In this document: in pieces, positions 1 to 7,403 of the stretch
Layout of the letters: every line of letters starts with the position of its first letter
How positions within the stretch are numbered: the first letter of the stretch is position 1
Virus record (IMG/VR): IMGVR_UViG_3300029309_000134
Span: 1-35,101 of that record
Source: a virus
DNA length: 35,101 nt
Reading direction: 5' to 3' (one strand)
Made by a program: the position numbers and the translations under genes
Notes under the pieces: model-generated
Seen by the model: only the letters and a program-made list of their open reading frames with translations
Database searches by the model: none
Told to the model about the DNA's origin: nothing

Positions 1-100
1 TGAGATTCCTAACTAAAACTCTTGCTTCTACTGAATCCATTGTGCCTGGCGGATTCTTTTCTAAGTTTTCAATAAATTTTTCTTTTCCCTCAATAGTTCC
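1..100. repeat. Terminal direct repeat, left copy (circle-closing overlap)
   Basis: Bases 3-100 are identical to 35004-35101. Base 2 (g versus t at 35003) is the only difference before the match ends. It falls in the third position of a Leu codon (CTC versus CTA on the minus strand). The repeat lies inside an open reading frame, so it is best read as an assembly overlap of a circular or circularly permuted genome with a period of 35,001 bp, not as a functional terminal repeat. Confidence 0.9.
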
Positions 101-823
101 AATTTTTTGAAAGTTATCTACTACAGAATTTTTTAGAATGTCTTTTTGAGCTGCTTGACGTTTTACAGTAGCTTCAGTATTTGTCATATATCCCAGGCTA
201 ACAAGCTTTGCATAAATACCATTTTGGCCAAACAATTCGTTTGCAGCTTCAAGTTTTTCTGCTGCATTACCTACTACTGCTTGTTTTTTAAAATGATCTA
301 TTGAGTTTATCAGCACCGCTGCTTGTTCATTAATCAATCTGTTTGAGGTATTAGATCTCACTGACACACTTTTATTTGTGAAAGCCAGGTCTGCTTTTAT
401 TAGGAAATCTCTTTGAGCAGCTTTACTTGAAAAACCTTTTGATAAATCTTTTTTAAGTTTTTCAGAAGTTGCATTGAAAAATCTATTACTAAGGCTGGGA
501 TCCATTTTTGTGGCTTCAAGCGCAGCATCATTCAAAGCCTGATTATATTTTAAAGTTCCGTCAGCTAACTCAGATTCATATTTATTTTTTAATTCAGCTT
601 CAAAAAAAGCTAGTTTCTTTTGTTCTGCTGCCTTAAATTCTTCTGTCTGTTGACGTTCTGCAATTTGCAAAGCATTTAAAGATGCAGTTTGTGCAGCTTC
701 ACCAAGCCTTGCAGTTGCTTGTGCTGCTTGAGAAAAAGCACCAGGACTAGCTTGTACTGAAAGTTGTCTTGCACCAGTGCCAGTTGTCCTGGCAGATTGT
801 CTATTATAAGTAGGTACTTTCAT
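1..823 (-). CDS. Internal virion (ejection) protein, N-terminal part, T7 gp15 position; runs off the left edge
   Basis: The ATG lies at 823-821 and overlaps the stop of the 190-aa gene (TAATG), so the two are translationally coupled. Reading leftward there is no stop to base 1. The frame continues in register at the right end of the window: the Met codon at 40-38 is the same codon as 35041-35039. Joined across the circle the protein is 707 aa, and this entry holds about the first 274 residues. These are Ala/Gln/Lys-rich and almost wholly helical in appearance, with no signal peptide or membrane segment. Position between a gp14-like gene and two very large virion genes matches T7 gp15, a protein ejected into the cell to form the DNA conduit. 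Sequence identity to gp15 is not evident to me; the role rests on gene order, size and composition. Confidence 0.75.
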   Translation of the reverse strand, partial: MKVPTYNRQSARTTGTGARQLSVQASPGAFSQAAQATARLGEAAQTASLNALQIAERQQTEEFKAAEQKKLAFFEAELKNKYESELADGTLKYNQALNDAALEATKMDPSLSNRFFNATSEKLKKDLSKGFSSKAAQRDFLIKADLAFTNKSVSVRSNTSNRLINEQAAVLINSIDHFKKQAVVGNAAEKLEAANELFGQNGIYAKLVSLGYMTNTEATVKRQAAQKDILKNSVVDNFQKIGTIEGKEKFIENLEKNPPGTMDSVEARVLVRNL

Positions 824-1395
824 TAACCAAACCTCGTTTGCGCAGTTTGTTTTTGTAAATTAATATTATTTCGAATTGATTGTCTGTTTAGATTTGCACC
901 AGCTTGTATATTTGCAGCTGAGCTAAATCCTCTTAACAAACTTACACCAGCGTTTATATTACCAGCAGTTCTTGCGGTTGATCCATATAATCTATTCAGT
1001 TGTGCTTGCATCCTATTTTGCACGGCGCTTTCTTCAAGCTCCTGGACACCAACCGCTGCATTATATTTTCTTATAGCTATTTCTTCATCAGCTTCTTTTG
1101 CATTTGCTAGGGCAATCTTCAATGGCGTACCACCCTCAGCAACAAATCCATTATATCTAAATGCCTGACTTGTTGCATCCTGGAGATCAGAAAACTCCCT
1201 ACGAAATCTTGCAATGTCAAGCTGGCTAGCTATTTTAAGTTGCACTGCATCTTGTTCATTAGCCAGGGCATTACGCTCATTAATATCTGCATTATAATTA
1301 TTTGCTGCTTGCTGAGCTTTACCCACGGCTCTAGCGCCGTTTGCGGCCACCAGCGAACTTACTACAGTTGATGCTATTGCTGCTTCAATACCCAT
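823..1395 (-). CDS. Internal virion protein, T7 gp14-like (190 aa)
   Basis: A 190-aa protein opening with a glycine/alanine-rich hydrophobic stretch (residues about 2-25) that could be membrane-active, followed by a long charged helical or coiled-coil region (about 27-140) and an Asn/Gln-rich tail ending TRFG. This layout is usual for the small ejection protein at the T7 gp14 position, thought to form an outer-membrane channel at infection. The start overlaps the stop of the upstream GNAT gene (TAATG) and its stop overlaps the next start in the same way. Function is assigned from architecture and gene order. Confidence 0.7.
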   Translation of the reverse strand: MGIEAAIASTVVSSLVAANGARAVGKAQQAANNYNADINERNALANEQDAVQLKIASQLDIARFRREFSDLQDATSQAFRYNGFVAEGGTPLKIALANAKEADEEIAIRKYNAAVGVQELEESAVQNRMQAQLNRLYGSTARTAGNINAGVSLLRGFSSAANIQAGANLNRQSIRNNINLQKQTAQTRFG

Positions 1396-1835
1396 TAAAA
1401 AACCTTTGCATATCTAAAATAATCGCTACCATCTGGACCATATTTTCTCATAAGGCCCTCGTTTTCTAATCCCATAAACTGAGCAAACCTTTGAGCTTCT
1501 GGCCAATCTACTCTTACTGCTGATTGGATTCGCACCAATTTTTGTTCTTCAATCAGCCTTGGTAAATACTTAAAAATTATTTTCATCACTGGCCTTACAT
1601 GGCTATGCACTTTGTCAGTTGATAAAAACCAAACTTCAGCAACTCCTGGCCATAATTGTTTGATACCGCCGCAAGCTATCAGGTGGCCATTATCTATCGC
1701 ACTAAATGATTGACCAGGAACATGAAGTCCTTTTGCAAAATCCAAATGTTCTTTTATGTGCTGCGGCGCACCTTTATTCATTTTGCCGTCAAGTATTTCC
1801 TGGCCATGCTCTGGCTTGTAATCTGCTACTATCAT
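1395..1835 (-). CDS. GNAT-fold acetyltransferase-like protein in the T7 gp13 position (146 aa)
   Basis: The sequence has the look of a GNAT fold: an N-terminal strand-helix (to about residue 35), a central beta region around GHLIACGGI and AEVWFLST, a helix with PVMKIIFKYLPRLIEE, then WPEAQRFAQFMGLENEG and a C-terminal YFRYAKV strand. The usual acetyl-CoA loop (Q/R-x-x-G-x-G/A) is not clear. Proteins of this kind often fill the slot between tail nozzle and gp14-like genes in podoviruses, where T7 has gp13. It may therefore be a virion assembly factor that reuses the fold, or an enzyme that modifies a virion or host protein. The start codon overlaps the upstream stop (ATGA at 1832-1835). Confidence 0.7.
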   Translation of the reverse strand: MIVADYKPEHGQEILDGKMNKGAPQHIKEHLDFAKGLHVPGQSFSAIDNGHLIACGGIKQLWPGVAEVWFLSTDKVHSHVRPVMKIIFKYLPRLIEEQKLVRIQSAVRVDWPEAQRFAQFMGLENEGLMRKYGPDGSDYFRYAKVF

Positions 1836-4108
1836 TGATCGAAAGTTTGCAGCCTTGGAAAAATTGCTAATACTGTTGTTGGTAATGGCTGGTTTTGCTT
1901 GACTACAATAAATCCATCATTGTCAAAACCACCTCTAAATTCTAATTCTTTATCACCAGTAAACATCGAAAGAGCAGTGTCCATATCATCAGCTGAGCTT
2001 CTAAATGGTATTCTATCTATTTCACTTTCACTGCTACCTACCTGGATTCCAACAGTTCTAAATAATCTCAATGTAATATCATGTATTCTTTTTATTTTGC
2101 CCTGGGCCGTACCCTCAGTGCCGCCAGCATCTACTCGCATTGTTTGTAAGGTTGAATCAAAACCTAATCCAATATGCGCTTTTGTAACTGATCTATCCAA
2201 AGTAATTGATCCAGAGGAAACAGTTTTGTTAGGATGAGTTGCACCATTAGCAAGGATTGATACACTTTGGCCCTCTAAATGATTTAGACCAGATATTGTT
2301 GTTGCTGCGGATCCGCTATAAGTTAATCCGCTATCAACAAAAAAAGCATCTTCAACATCAGTGCCAAAATCAAAATTTGAAAATGTTTCTATGTATCTTG
2401 CAGTTGCGCCATTGATTGTTCTTTTTACAACCAGGTAAACATTATCTTCATCCAAATCACCAGGTATAACTGCAACACTTTCAACAACAGAATTACCAGA
2501 GCCAAAAGATCCACCAAGTATATGTTCATGCCAGCCAACAACATTTTCTTCTCGTCTATATGTCATGCCAACAAAACGACCATCAGTTAAAACACACCAT
2601 ACAATATTATCTGGCTCTTGCTGATAAGCCATTTCAGTTATGCCGCTATCAGTAATATGCTCTGCTAAGACAGTTAGATCTGGAGCCTGGTAACTATCTG
2701 AATCAAAATTATATACCAGCTCTCTTACTTTTCTTGATGCTCTTTGAACAAACATAGTTACGTTACCAACCTGGATAGGCTGGATATTTGCAGATCCATA
2801 ATTTGCCTGGCGTTTTATTTGAGCGTTTGTCGGCGAAAGAGGTTCGGCTGAGCCGCTTGCGCTTACTGCAAATTCACCACCGCTAGTGCCGACAATCAAA
2901 ACTCTACTTGAGGTCAGATACCTAATTACATTTACCTGGTTAGATCCAATAGTATATGTCAAAGCATCATCAGCATCTATACCATCTGCAAAATCTTCAA
3001 AGCTGCCACCTACTGAAAAAAACAAAGTTTGTGGTTGTGCCGTTGTATTTGCAAAAACAAGGCGCTGCTCAAAAAATGTTACTGCTGCTGGATGGCCAGT
3101 TGTTGCACTAAATGCACCCAGGCTAAAATTGTTATCAGCTTCAAGTTCGCCATTTATTGTTATTGATTGTCCAGCCGCTTCGTCTACTAGATCCACGCTT
3201 GGAGAAAATAATATTGTATCAGCAGTTACCTGAACTAACAAAACGGCAGTGGATTTATTATTACCACCATTTGATGCACCAGATATAGTTACCTTTTGAC
3301 CTACCTTAAAACCCTCAGTAACAAAATTACCAGCAGTGTCTGTAATTCTATCATTGTGTTCTAAACCAGTTGAGCTTGGATCACCCTCAAAAAATGCAAT
3401 AGTTGTTGCAGTGTAACCAGGCATCAGCTCAGTTCTACCCTCGGCATTTTCCTGGACAGTTGCAGTAACAGAGGTTGCACTTGAAAAGTTTGTTATTTTG
3501 GCAAAACCATCATGCAGCTTTATTAATCTTCCTACATCAGTTGAAACAAAAGTGCTTGCGCTTGCAGTAACAGTAACACTACCAGTACGGCCATTTGCAG
3601 TTAATGTTGTAGTTGTCGTGTTAGGATCTTGCATAGGACCACGGAGAAAATTAACTTCCGTTATTGTCCAGGCAGTATGACTTGTCCTGGTTATCTTTTG
3701 CACTGGATGAGATGGATGCACCAGGTACATAACATCTGCGCTTTGTGTAAACTTTATTTCAGATACCTGAGCGCTTGTATAAACAGTTGCGACTTCCACT
3801 GGACTGCCACCAGAAACTACAGTGCCGCCATCTTTATGTATTCTAAAATAGTTTTCACCAAATTCTAATATATAAGCTTGCTCAACATTAAATTCAAAAG
3901 GTATTAACCTGGTGAAGTTTGCGCTTGTTTTAACAGTATTAACATACTTCGTACCAGGTCTACGACTTGCACCGCCATGAGGATGTATTAAAAAGTTTTG
4001 TAACTTTTTGCAGCCATTGAAATATTTATTTACATCAGTGCGGCCCTCTAACCTGGGCGATAATTCACCAGCAGTAAAATTATTAAATGGAGGTGAAGCC
4101 TTAGCCAT
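1832..4108 (-). CDS. Tail nozzle / tubular protein B-like (T7 gp12 position, 758 aa)
   Basis: A 758-aa, beta-rich protein. The N-terminus (NNFTAGELSPRLEGRTD, then GCKKLQNFLIHPHGGASRRPGTKYV) is the hallmark of the large podovirus tail stabilisation/nozzle family. The middle (about 175-340) is Thr/Ser/Gly-rich with Ig- or lectin-like spacing. The later part (about 340-520) has FFEQRLVFANT and WCVLTDGRF stretches typical of propeller-like nozzle domains. It would form the distal tail tube that DNA leaves through. It follows the tail tubular A gene directly (TAA then ATG) and is coupled by ATGA to the GNAT gene, mirroring T7 11-12-13. Confidence 0.85.
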   Translation of the reverse strand: MAKASPPFNNFTAGELSPRLEGRTDVNKYFNGCKKLQNFLIHPHGGASRRPGTKYVNTVKTSANFTRLIPFEFNVEQAYILEFGENYFRIHKDGGTVVSGGSPVEVATVYTSAQVSEIKFTQSADVMYLVHPSHPVQKITRTSHTAWTITEVNFLRGPMQDPNTTTTTLTANGRTGSVTVTASASTFVSTDVGRLIKLHDGFAKITNFSSATSVTATVQENAEGRTELMPGYTATTIAFFEGDPSSTGLEHNDRITDTAGNFVTEGFKVGQKVTISGASNGGNNKSTAVLLVQVTADTILFSPSVDLVDEAAGQSITINGELEADNNFSLGAFSATTGHPAAVTFFEQRLVFANTTAQPQTLFFSVGGSFEDFADGIDADDALTYTIGSNQVNVIRYLTSSRVLIVGTSGGEFAVSASGSAEPLSPTNAQIKRQANYGSANIQPIQVGNVTMFVQRASRKVRELVYNFDSDSYQAPDLTVLAEHITDSGITEMAYQQEPDNIVWCVLTDGRFVGMTYRREENVVGWHEHILGGSFGSGNSVVESVAVIPGDLDEDNVYLVVKRTINGATARYIETFSNFDFGTDVEDAFFVDSGLTYSGSAATTISGLNHLEGQSVSILANGATHPNKTVSSGSITLDRSVTKAHIGLGFDSTLQTMRVDAGGTEGTAQGKIKRIHDITLRLFRTVGIQVGSSESEIDRIPFRSSADDMDTALSMFTGDKELEFRGGFDNDGFIVVKQNQPLPTTVLAIFPRLQTFDQ

Positions 4109-4699
4109 TTACAACCTCGCATTAATGAATGTGTTTGCAGCTAATACCTCGCTATCCTGGATGCTAGAAGTATTAGTTGTATTACCCTCAGTTGCATCAA
4201 CAAACCTCGCTTCTTTTAATTTATCTCTATACAAAGTTGCAAGCTGGGATGCCAGGCTAATACTACCAGATAAAGGATAAGCTATATCAGCTGCTAGCGC
4301 AGCCACAATAGTTTCTAGTAAAAGAGTGTCGTATTGGTTTGGATCAGTTACTTTACCTATAAACACCAGGTTTATAGTGCTTTCATCGGATAAAATTTTT
4401 CTACCCTCAAGCTCAAACTTTATCTCTGGATCTGAAAGTTTTAATACTCTCAAACAAAAAGGATCAGTAGGCAACGTAAACTGTTTTGCAAAAGTAAAAC
4501 TAGGTGCATCAGCATCTGGTGCTAGTGTCTGCCTGGTTATCAAACTATTCCAGGGATGTGATCTAAATGTTGCATCCCTTACAAACTCATATCTTTGATT
4601 GCATATCCTGGCAGCTTTACTATCTTCTGTAAGAGAAATAATATTAGATGCGCCAATTTGATTCAAAGCTGAGTTACAAATATCTACCACTGAAGCCAT
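4109..4699 (-). CDS. Tail tubular protein A (T7 gp11-like, 196 aa)
   Basis: The length and the opening VVDICNSALNQIGA, followed by ARICNQRYEFVRDATFRSHPWNSLI, are characteristic of the tail tubular protein A / gp11 family that joins the portal to the nozzle. The C-terminal half is helical, including ETIVAALAADIAYPLSGS. The ribosome binding site (AGGAA) lies just downstream of the terminator at 4712-4739, so this is the first gene after the capsid block. It abuts the nozzle gene with no gap. Confidence 0.9.
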   Translation of the reverse strand: MASVVDICNSALNQIGASNIISLTEDSKAARICNQRYEFVRDATFRSHPWNSLITRQTLAPDADAPSFTFAKQFTLPTDPFCLRVLKLSDPEIKFELEGRKILSDESTINLVFIGKVTDPNQYDTLLLETIVAALAADIAYPLSGSISLASQLATLYRDKLKEARFVDATEGNTTNTSSIQDSEVLAANTFINARL

Positions 4700-4711
4700 A
4701 ATAATTCCTAT

Positions 4712-4739
4712 AAAAAAGGCAGCGCATTGCTGCGCTGCC
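4712..4739 (-). terminator. Rho-independent terminator after the capsid genes
   Basis: A perfect 9-bp stem (GGCAGCGCA at 4718-4726, TGCGCTGCC at 4731-4739) with a 4-nt loop is followed on the minus strand by six T residues (4717-4712). It sits between the decoration-like gene (end 4746) and the tail tubular A gene (start 4699). T7 has its terminator T-phi at the same place, after capsid gene 10, where it raises capsid over tail gene expression. Confidence 0.9.
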
Positions 4740-4745
4740 TATAGT

Positions 4746-5222
4746 TTAGTTTATAACGTATTCAATAATGAATGACATAGTACCAGCAGTACCACCAGTT
4801 GCATTGAATGTTGCAGCAACATAGTAGTGTCCTCCTGGATCAGTTGAATCACCAGCAATAGTGTAAACTTCTTGACCGCAAGTATTAATATCTGCGGCTT
4901 CGAATCTTACATCTGTCATTGCAGCTGCATCAGCAACGGAGCTTGCAAAGCAATCTTCGTCTTTGACTACGCCAGCGCTAGTGTATAAGCCAACATTAAA
5001 TGTGCAGCTACCACCTAAACCATCACTGCCTATTTTAAGGGAGCTTATTCTGGCATTAGTAGGTATTGGAGCTAGCATAACAATATCGTTATCAGTGCTA
5101 TCTCCATCTGCTAATTCAATAGTGCCTTGAGCAATCCTGGTTGTTCCAGTTAACAAACCAGCATCGCTCATTGTATATGTAGCTTCAAAATTGGCTACGA
5201 GATCAGAATTTTTTGTTGTCAT
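4746..5222 (-). CDS. Putative capsid decoration / head protein (158 aa)
   Basis: A 158-aa, Thr/Gly/Ala/Asp-rich, probably all-beta protein without signal peptide or membrane segment. It lies directly downstream of the major capsid gene (14-bp gap with a GGGAGAT ribosome binding site) and upstream of a strong terminator, so it is made at capsid-like levels. Small acidic beta proteins here in related marine podoviruses are usually taken as head decoration or head fibre proteins. Three cysteines are present. I see no family-specific motif, so the role is inferred from position and composition. Confidence 0.6.
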   Translation of the reverse strand: MTTKNSDLVANFEATYTMSDAGLLTGTTRIAQGTIELADGDSTDNDIVMLAPIPTNARISSLKIGSDGLGGSCTFNVGLYTSAGVVKDEDCFASSVADAAAMTDVRFEAADINTCGQEVYTIAGDSTDPGGHYYVAATFNATGGTAGTMSFIIEYVIN

Positions 5223-5236
5223 AATCTATCTCCCAA

Positions 5237-6100
5237 TTAAGCTGATTCATCACAAAGGATAGAAACTACTTTAGCTTCTTCCATTCGTGTTGCACCAAAG
5301 GTTGCACAATAAAAGACTTGTGTACTGTAACTCTTATCAGCACGCTCATCAATTTTCGCCATTACGTCTTTTCCAACAGCAAGTTTGATTCCATCTTCAG
5401 CCCAAGCAAAGCAAGTTCTGATACTGGATGCCACACTTAATCTGGTTGACATAATAAATTTAAAACCCATAAAAGTGTCCACTTCACCAGCGACAAGAGC
5501 TTTGACAGTATTAAAATCACTTGATGTGATTTGTGTAGTACCAAGTAAAGCTTCTACTTGAGCTGGAGCTACGGCAATATATCTTGGGATTGATGGATCT
5601 ACAGATCCCTCATCCAAAATCTTTTTTGCACTTATGAGCTTGGCTATTGTTAAATCAGCTGATCCATGAGCAATAATATTACCAGCAAGCATTGAGGTAT
5701 CAGTGCTTCCACTGGATCCAGTTTTTGCCGTACCAGTTGCAGCAGTAATAATTGCATCATCCATTGATCTACCTATTGCTGAAGCAGCTGCTTGAGCATA
5801 AGTTGATGTAGGATCAATTAACATTCTTATTTTGTCGGCATCATCTATAAGATCGGCCCACTCATAAGAATCCATAGTTACCATTCGTCTTGAATGTGGT
5901 GTATCAAGAATTTGTGTATCTTGATGTCTTGAAGTTCTTTTGACCGCAGCGGTTGCACCTACCTGGTCAAAAAAGGCTTTCTCACCAGTTACAGATTCCT
6001 CAGATACAGAACCTCGTAGCAAAGAACCTCTTTGCTGCGACAATAACTGTACGTTGGAGCTGAACTGATTGACGAAAGCAGTAGTGATTTGTGAACTCAT
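5237..6100 (-). CDS. Major capsid protein (287 aa)
   Basis: A 287-aa, HK97-fold-like capsid protein. It has the N-terminal arm (SSQITTAFVNQFSSNVQLLSQQ), an E-loop-like segment around VTGEKAFFDQVG, DTPHSRRMV, a spine-like helix near YAQAAASAIGRSMDD, and a C-terminal half with PRYIAVAPAQVEALLG, FMGFKFIMSTRL and GATRMEEAKVVSILCDE. Such features are usual in podovirus capsid proteins of this size. The ribosome binding site AAGGAG lies just before the ATG. Gene order portal-scaffold-capsid-decoration supports the call. No N-terminal protease domain or internal protease gene is seen, consistent with scaffold-assisted assembly. Confidence 0.88.
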   Translation of the reverse strand: MSSQITTAFVNQFSSNVQLLSQQRGSLLRGSVSEESVTGEKAFFDQVGATAAVKRTSRHQDTQILDTPHSRRMVTMDSYEWADLIDDADKIRMLIDPTSTYAQAAASAIGRSMDDAIITAATGTAKTGSSGSTDTSMLAGNIIAHGSADLTIAKLISAKKILDEGSVDPSIPRYIAVAPAQVEALLGTTQITSSDFNTVKALVAGEVDTFMGFKFIMSTRLSVASSIRTCFAWAEDGIKLAVGKDVMAKIDERADKSYSTQVFYCATFGATRMEEAKVVSILCDESA

Positions 6101-6155
6101 TACATACTCCTTAGTTCATAAAATTAAAACGCTACCTGGGAATCCAGACGTAAGG

Positions 6156-6353
6156 TTATTTGGTTTTGCGAGGGCCTTTGCTTATCTCGACTACTTTACT
6201 TGGTTTTTCTTTTGGAGGACCATCAGGTTTATCTCCAGCTTCACACCATTGTAAATACTTATTAGCTCTTTCCATTGGATCATCAATGATTCTTCCTGAT
6301 CCAGTTTCTAGCACCATTCTTAAAACTTCTAATCTAAACTCTTTATTATGCAC
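6156..6353 (-). CDS. Small charged hypothetical protein between scaffold and capsid (65 aa)
   Basis: A 65-aa protein starting at GTG (6353-6351), overlapping the end of the scaffold gene by 8 bp. The N-terminal half is helical (EFRLEVLRMVLETGSG, then ERANKYLQWCEAG) and the C-terminal half is a proline/lysine-rich tail (PPKEKPSKV...RKTK). I do not recognise a family. Tight coupling to the scaffold gene and the position before capsid suggest a head morphogenesis accessory role. The overlap and frame conservation up to the stop support it being real. Confidence 0.6.
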   Translation of the reverse strand: MHNKEFRLEVLRMVLETGSGRIIDDPMERANKYLQWCEAGDKPDGPPKEKPSKVVEISKGPRKTK

Positions 6354-7185
6354 TTAACATCTCCCTATACTTCATAACTTCGTCTACATAGAAACTATGC
6401 TGAGGATGTTTTGCATCCCAGTAAGGTGTATCTTCAGCGGTCATTTCTACAATTTTATTATTTATTTCTTGAGGTCCAAGAGCATTGCTTGTTTTAACGC
6501 CCTCTAAGCTATCCTCACCGACTTTTTTGGTAATAAACTCACCAACATTCACAATCATCCTTATAACGTCTGGATGATCGCCTAAACGCCGCCCATCAGC
6601 TAATTCAATATCTGCAATCTCAACATTACCAAACTGCTGAAGAACGCCGTTACCAACTTTCATTCTATCCTGGAAAGCTGGCCCATATTCTTTTTGCAGC
6701 TCCTGAGTTGTCTTTTGCACCTCAGCTTGAACATTTAGCTGGTCGGTACTGAGTTGATTATTAGTTTGTTCATTAAATTTATTTAATAATAATGTTGCCT
6801 GGCGCTGCGACAACCCAGCTTCGTGGGCCGTGTTCTGAAACCAGTTCAACATTTCTTCATTTTTTACCTGGCCCTCTGGTATTGTAGCTGCCAAGTTATA
6901 ATCTTTTGCTTCATTCGGTCTACCGAGTTTGCCGTAAACAACATTCCAATCATCATCGGTGGCGTGTTTACCTGGTATGGCTACTTTATCAGCACCTATC
7001 ATGGATTGTGAATGAACAAAACTTTTTATCAATCCAGGTACATCCTGGATTGTTTCTAATGATTTATGTCCTTTTATTTCTTCTGGAATTTCTGAGCGCC
7101 AATCATATTCGGCTGGCTGCGCAGACGGAGCTTGTCCAGCATCTTCAACGGCTGGAGCTTCCGCTACCTGGGCTTCTTCACTCAT
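6346..7185 (-). CDS. Capsid assembly scaffold protein (279 aa)
   Basis: A 279-aa acidic protein. It has an Ala/Pro/Glu-rich disordered N-terminus (to about 28), then a conserved-looking patch DWRSEIPEEIKGHKSLETIQDVPGLIKSFVHSQ, GRPNEAKDYNL, and a long helical segment (about 110-185) followed by a helical C-terminus with WDAKHPQHSFYVDEV. This is the standard form of the scaffold gene found between portal and major capsid in T7-type and related podoviruses. The scaffold guides procapsid assembly and is later lost. ATGA overlap with the upstream 73-aa gene. Confidence 0.88.
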   Translation of the reverse strand: MSEEAQVAEAPAVEDAGQAPSAQPAEYDWRSEIPEEIKGHKSLETIQDVPGLIKSFVHSQSMIGADKVAIPGKHATDDDWNVVYGKLGRPNEAKDYNLAATIPEGQVKNEEMLNWFQNTAHEAGLSQRQATLLLNKFNEQTNNQLSTDQLNVQAEVQKTTQELQKEYGPAFQDRMKVGNGVLQQFGNVEIADIELADGRRLGDHPDVIRMIVNVGEFITKKVGEDSLEGVKTSNALGPQEINNKIVEMTAEDTPYWDAKHPQHSFYVDEVMKYREMLSA

Positions 7186-7403
7186 GTTTCTACTATGTCC
7201 TCTCTTTTTGGTTTATCGGCCAGCATTGCTTTTATAAATAGGACTACAGTACGCTGGCCCTCTCTGTAGGCCGTTTCGGTTGCATCTGGAGAAAAGGTTG
7301 ATCCATTTACATGATACCTAGCTTCCAGATCTTTTAAGATTGTTTCGCCATCTTTTGTGTTAAATAAAAGCTTATAAGCTGCTCTAAGCTCGTCAATACT
7401 CAT
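7182..7403 (-). CDS. Bbp19-like small head-region protein (73 aa)
   Basis: The short sequence (AAYKLLFNTKDGETILKDLEARYHVNGSTFSPDATETAYREGQRTVVLFI) matches the pattern of the small Bordetella phage BPP-1 Bbp19-type family: an FxTxxGxxVLxDL-like helix, then STFxPD, then an ExxREGxRxV helix. These are short proteins coded between portal and scaffold/capsid genes, of unproven function. ATGA overlaps join it to the portal upstream and the scaffold downstream. Confidence 0.7.
   Translation of the reverse strand: MSIDELRAAYKLLFNTKDGETILKDLEARYHVNGSTFSPDATETAYREGQRTVVLFIKAMLADKPKREDIVET

Noticed and set aside
1-100. A true T7-like terminal repeat
   Set aside because: It interrupts a single long reading frame and is of a length typical of assembly overlap.
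1899-4598. Long plus-strand open frames within the tail tube and nozzle genes
   Set aside because: They lie wholly inside well-supported minus-strand genes, have poor starts and no recognisable protein features, and are frame shadows.
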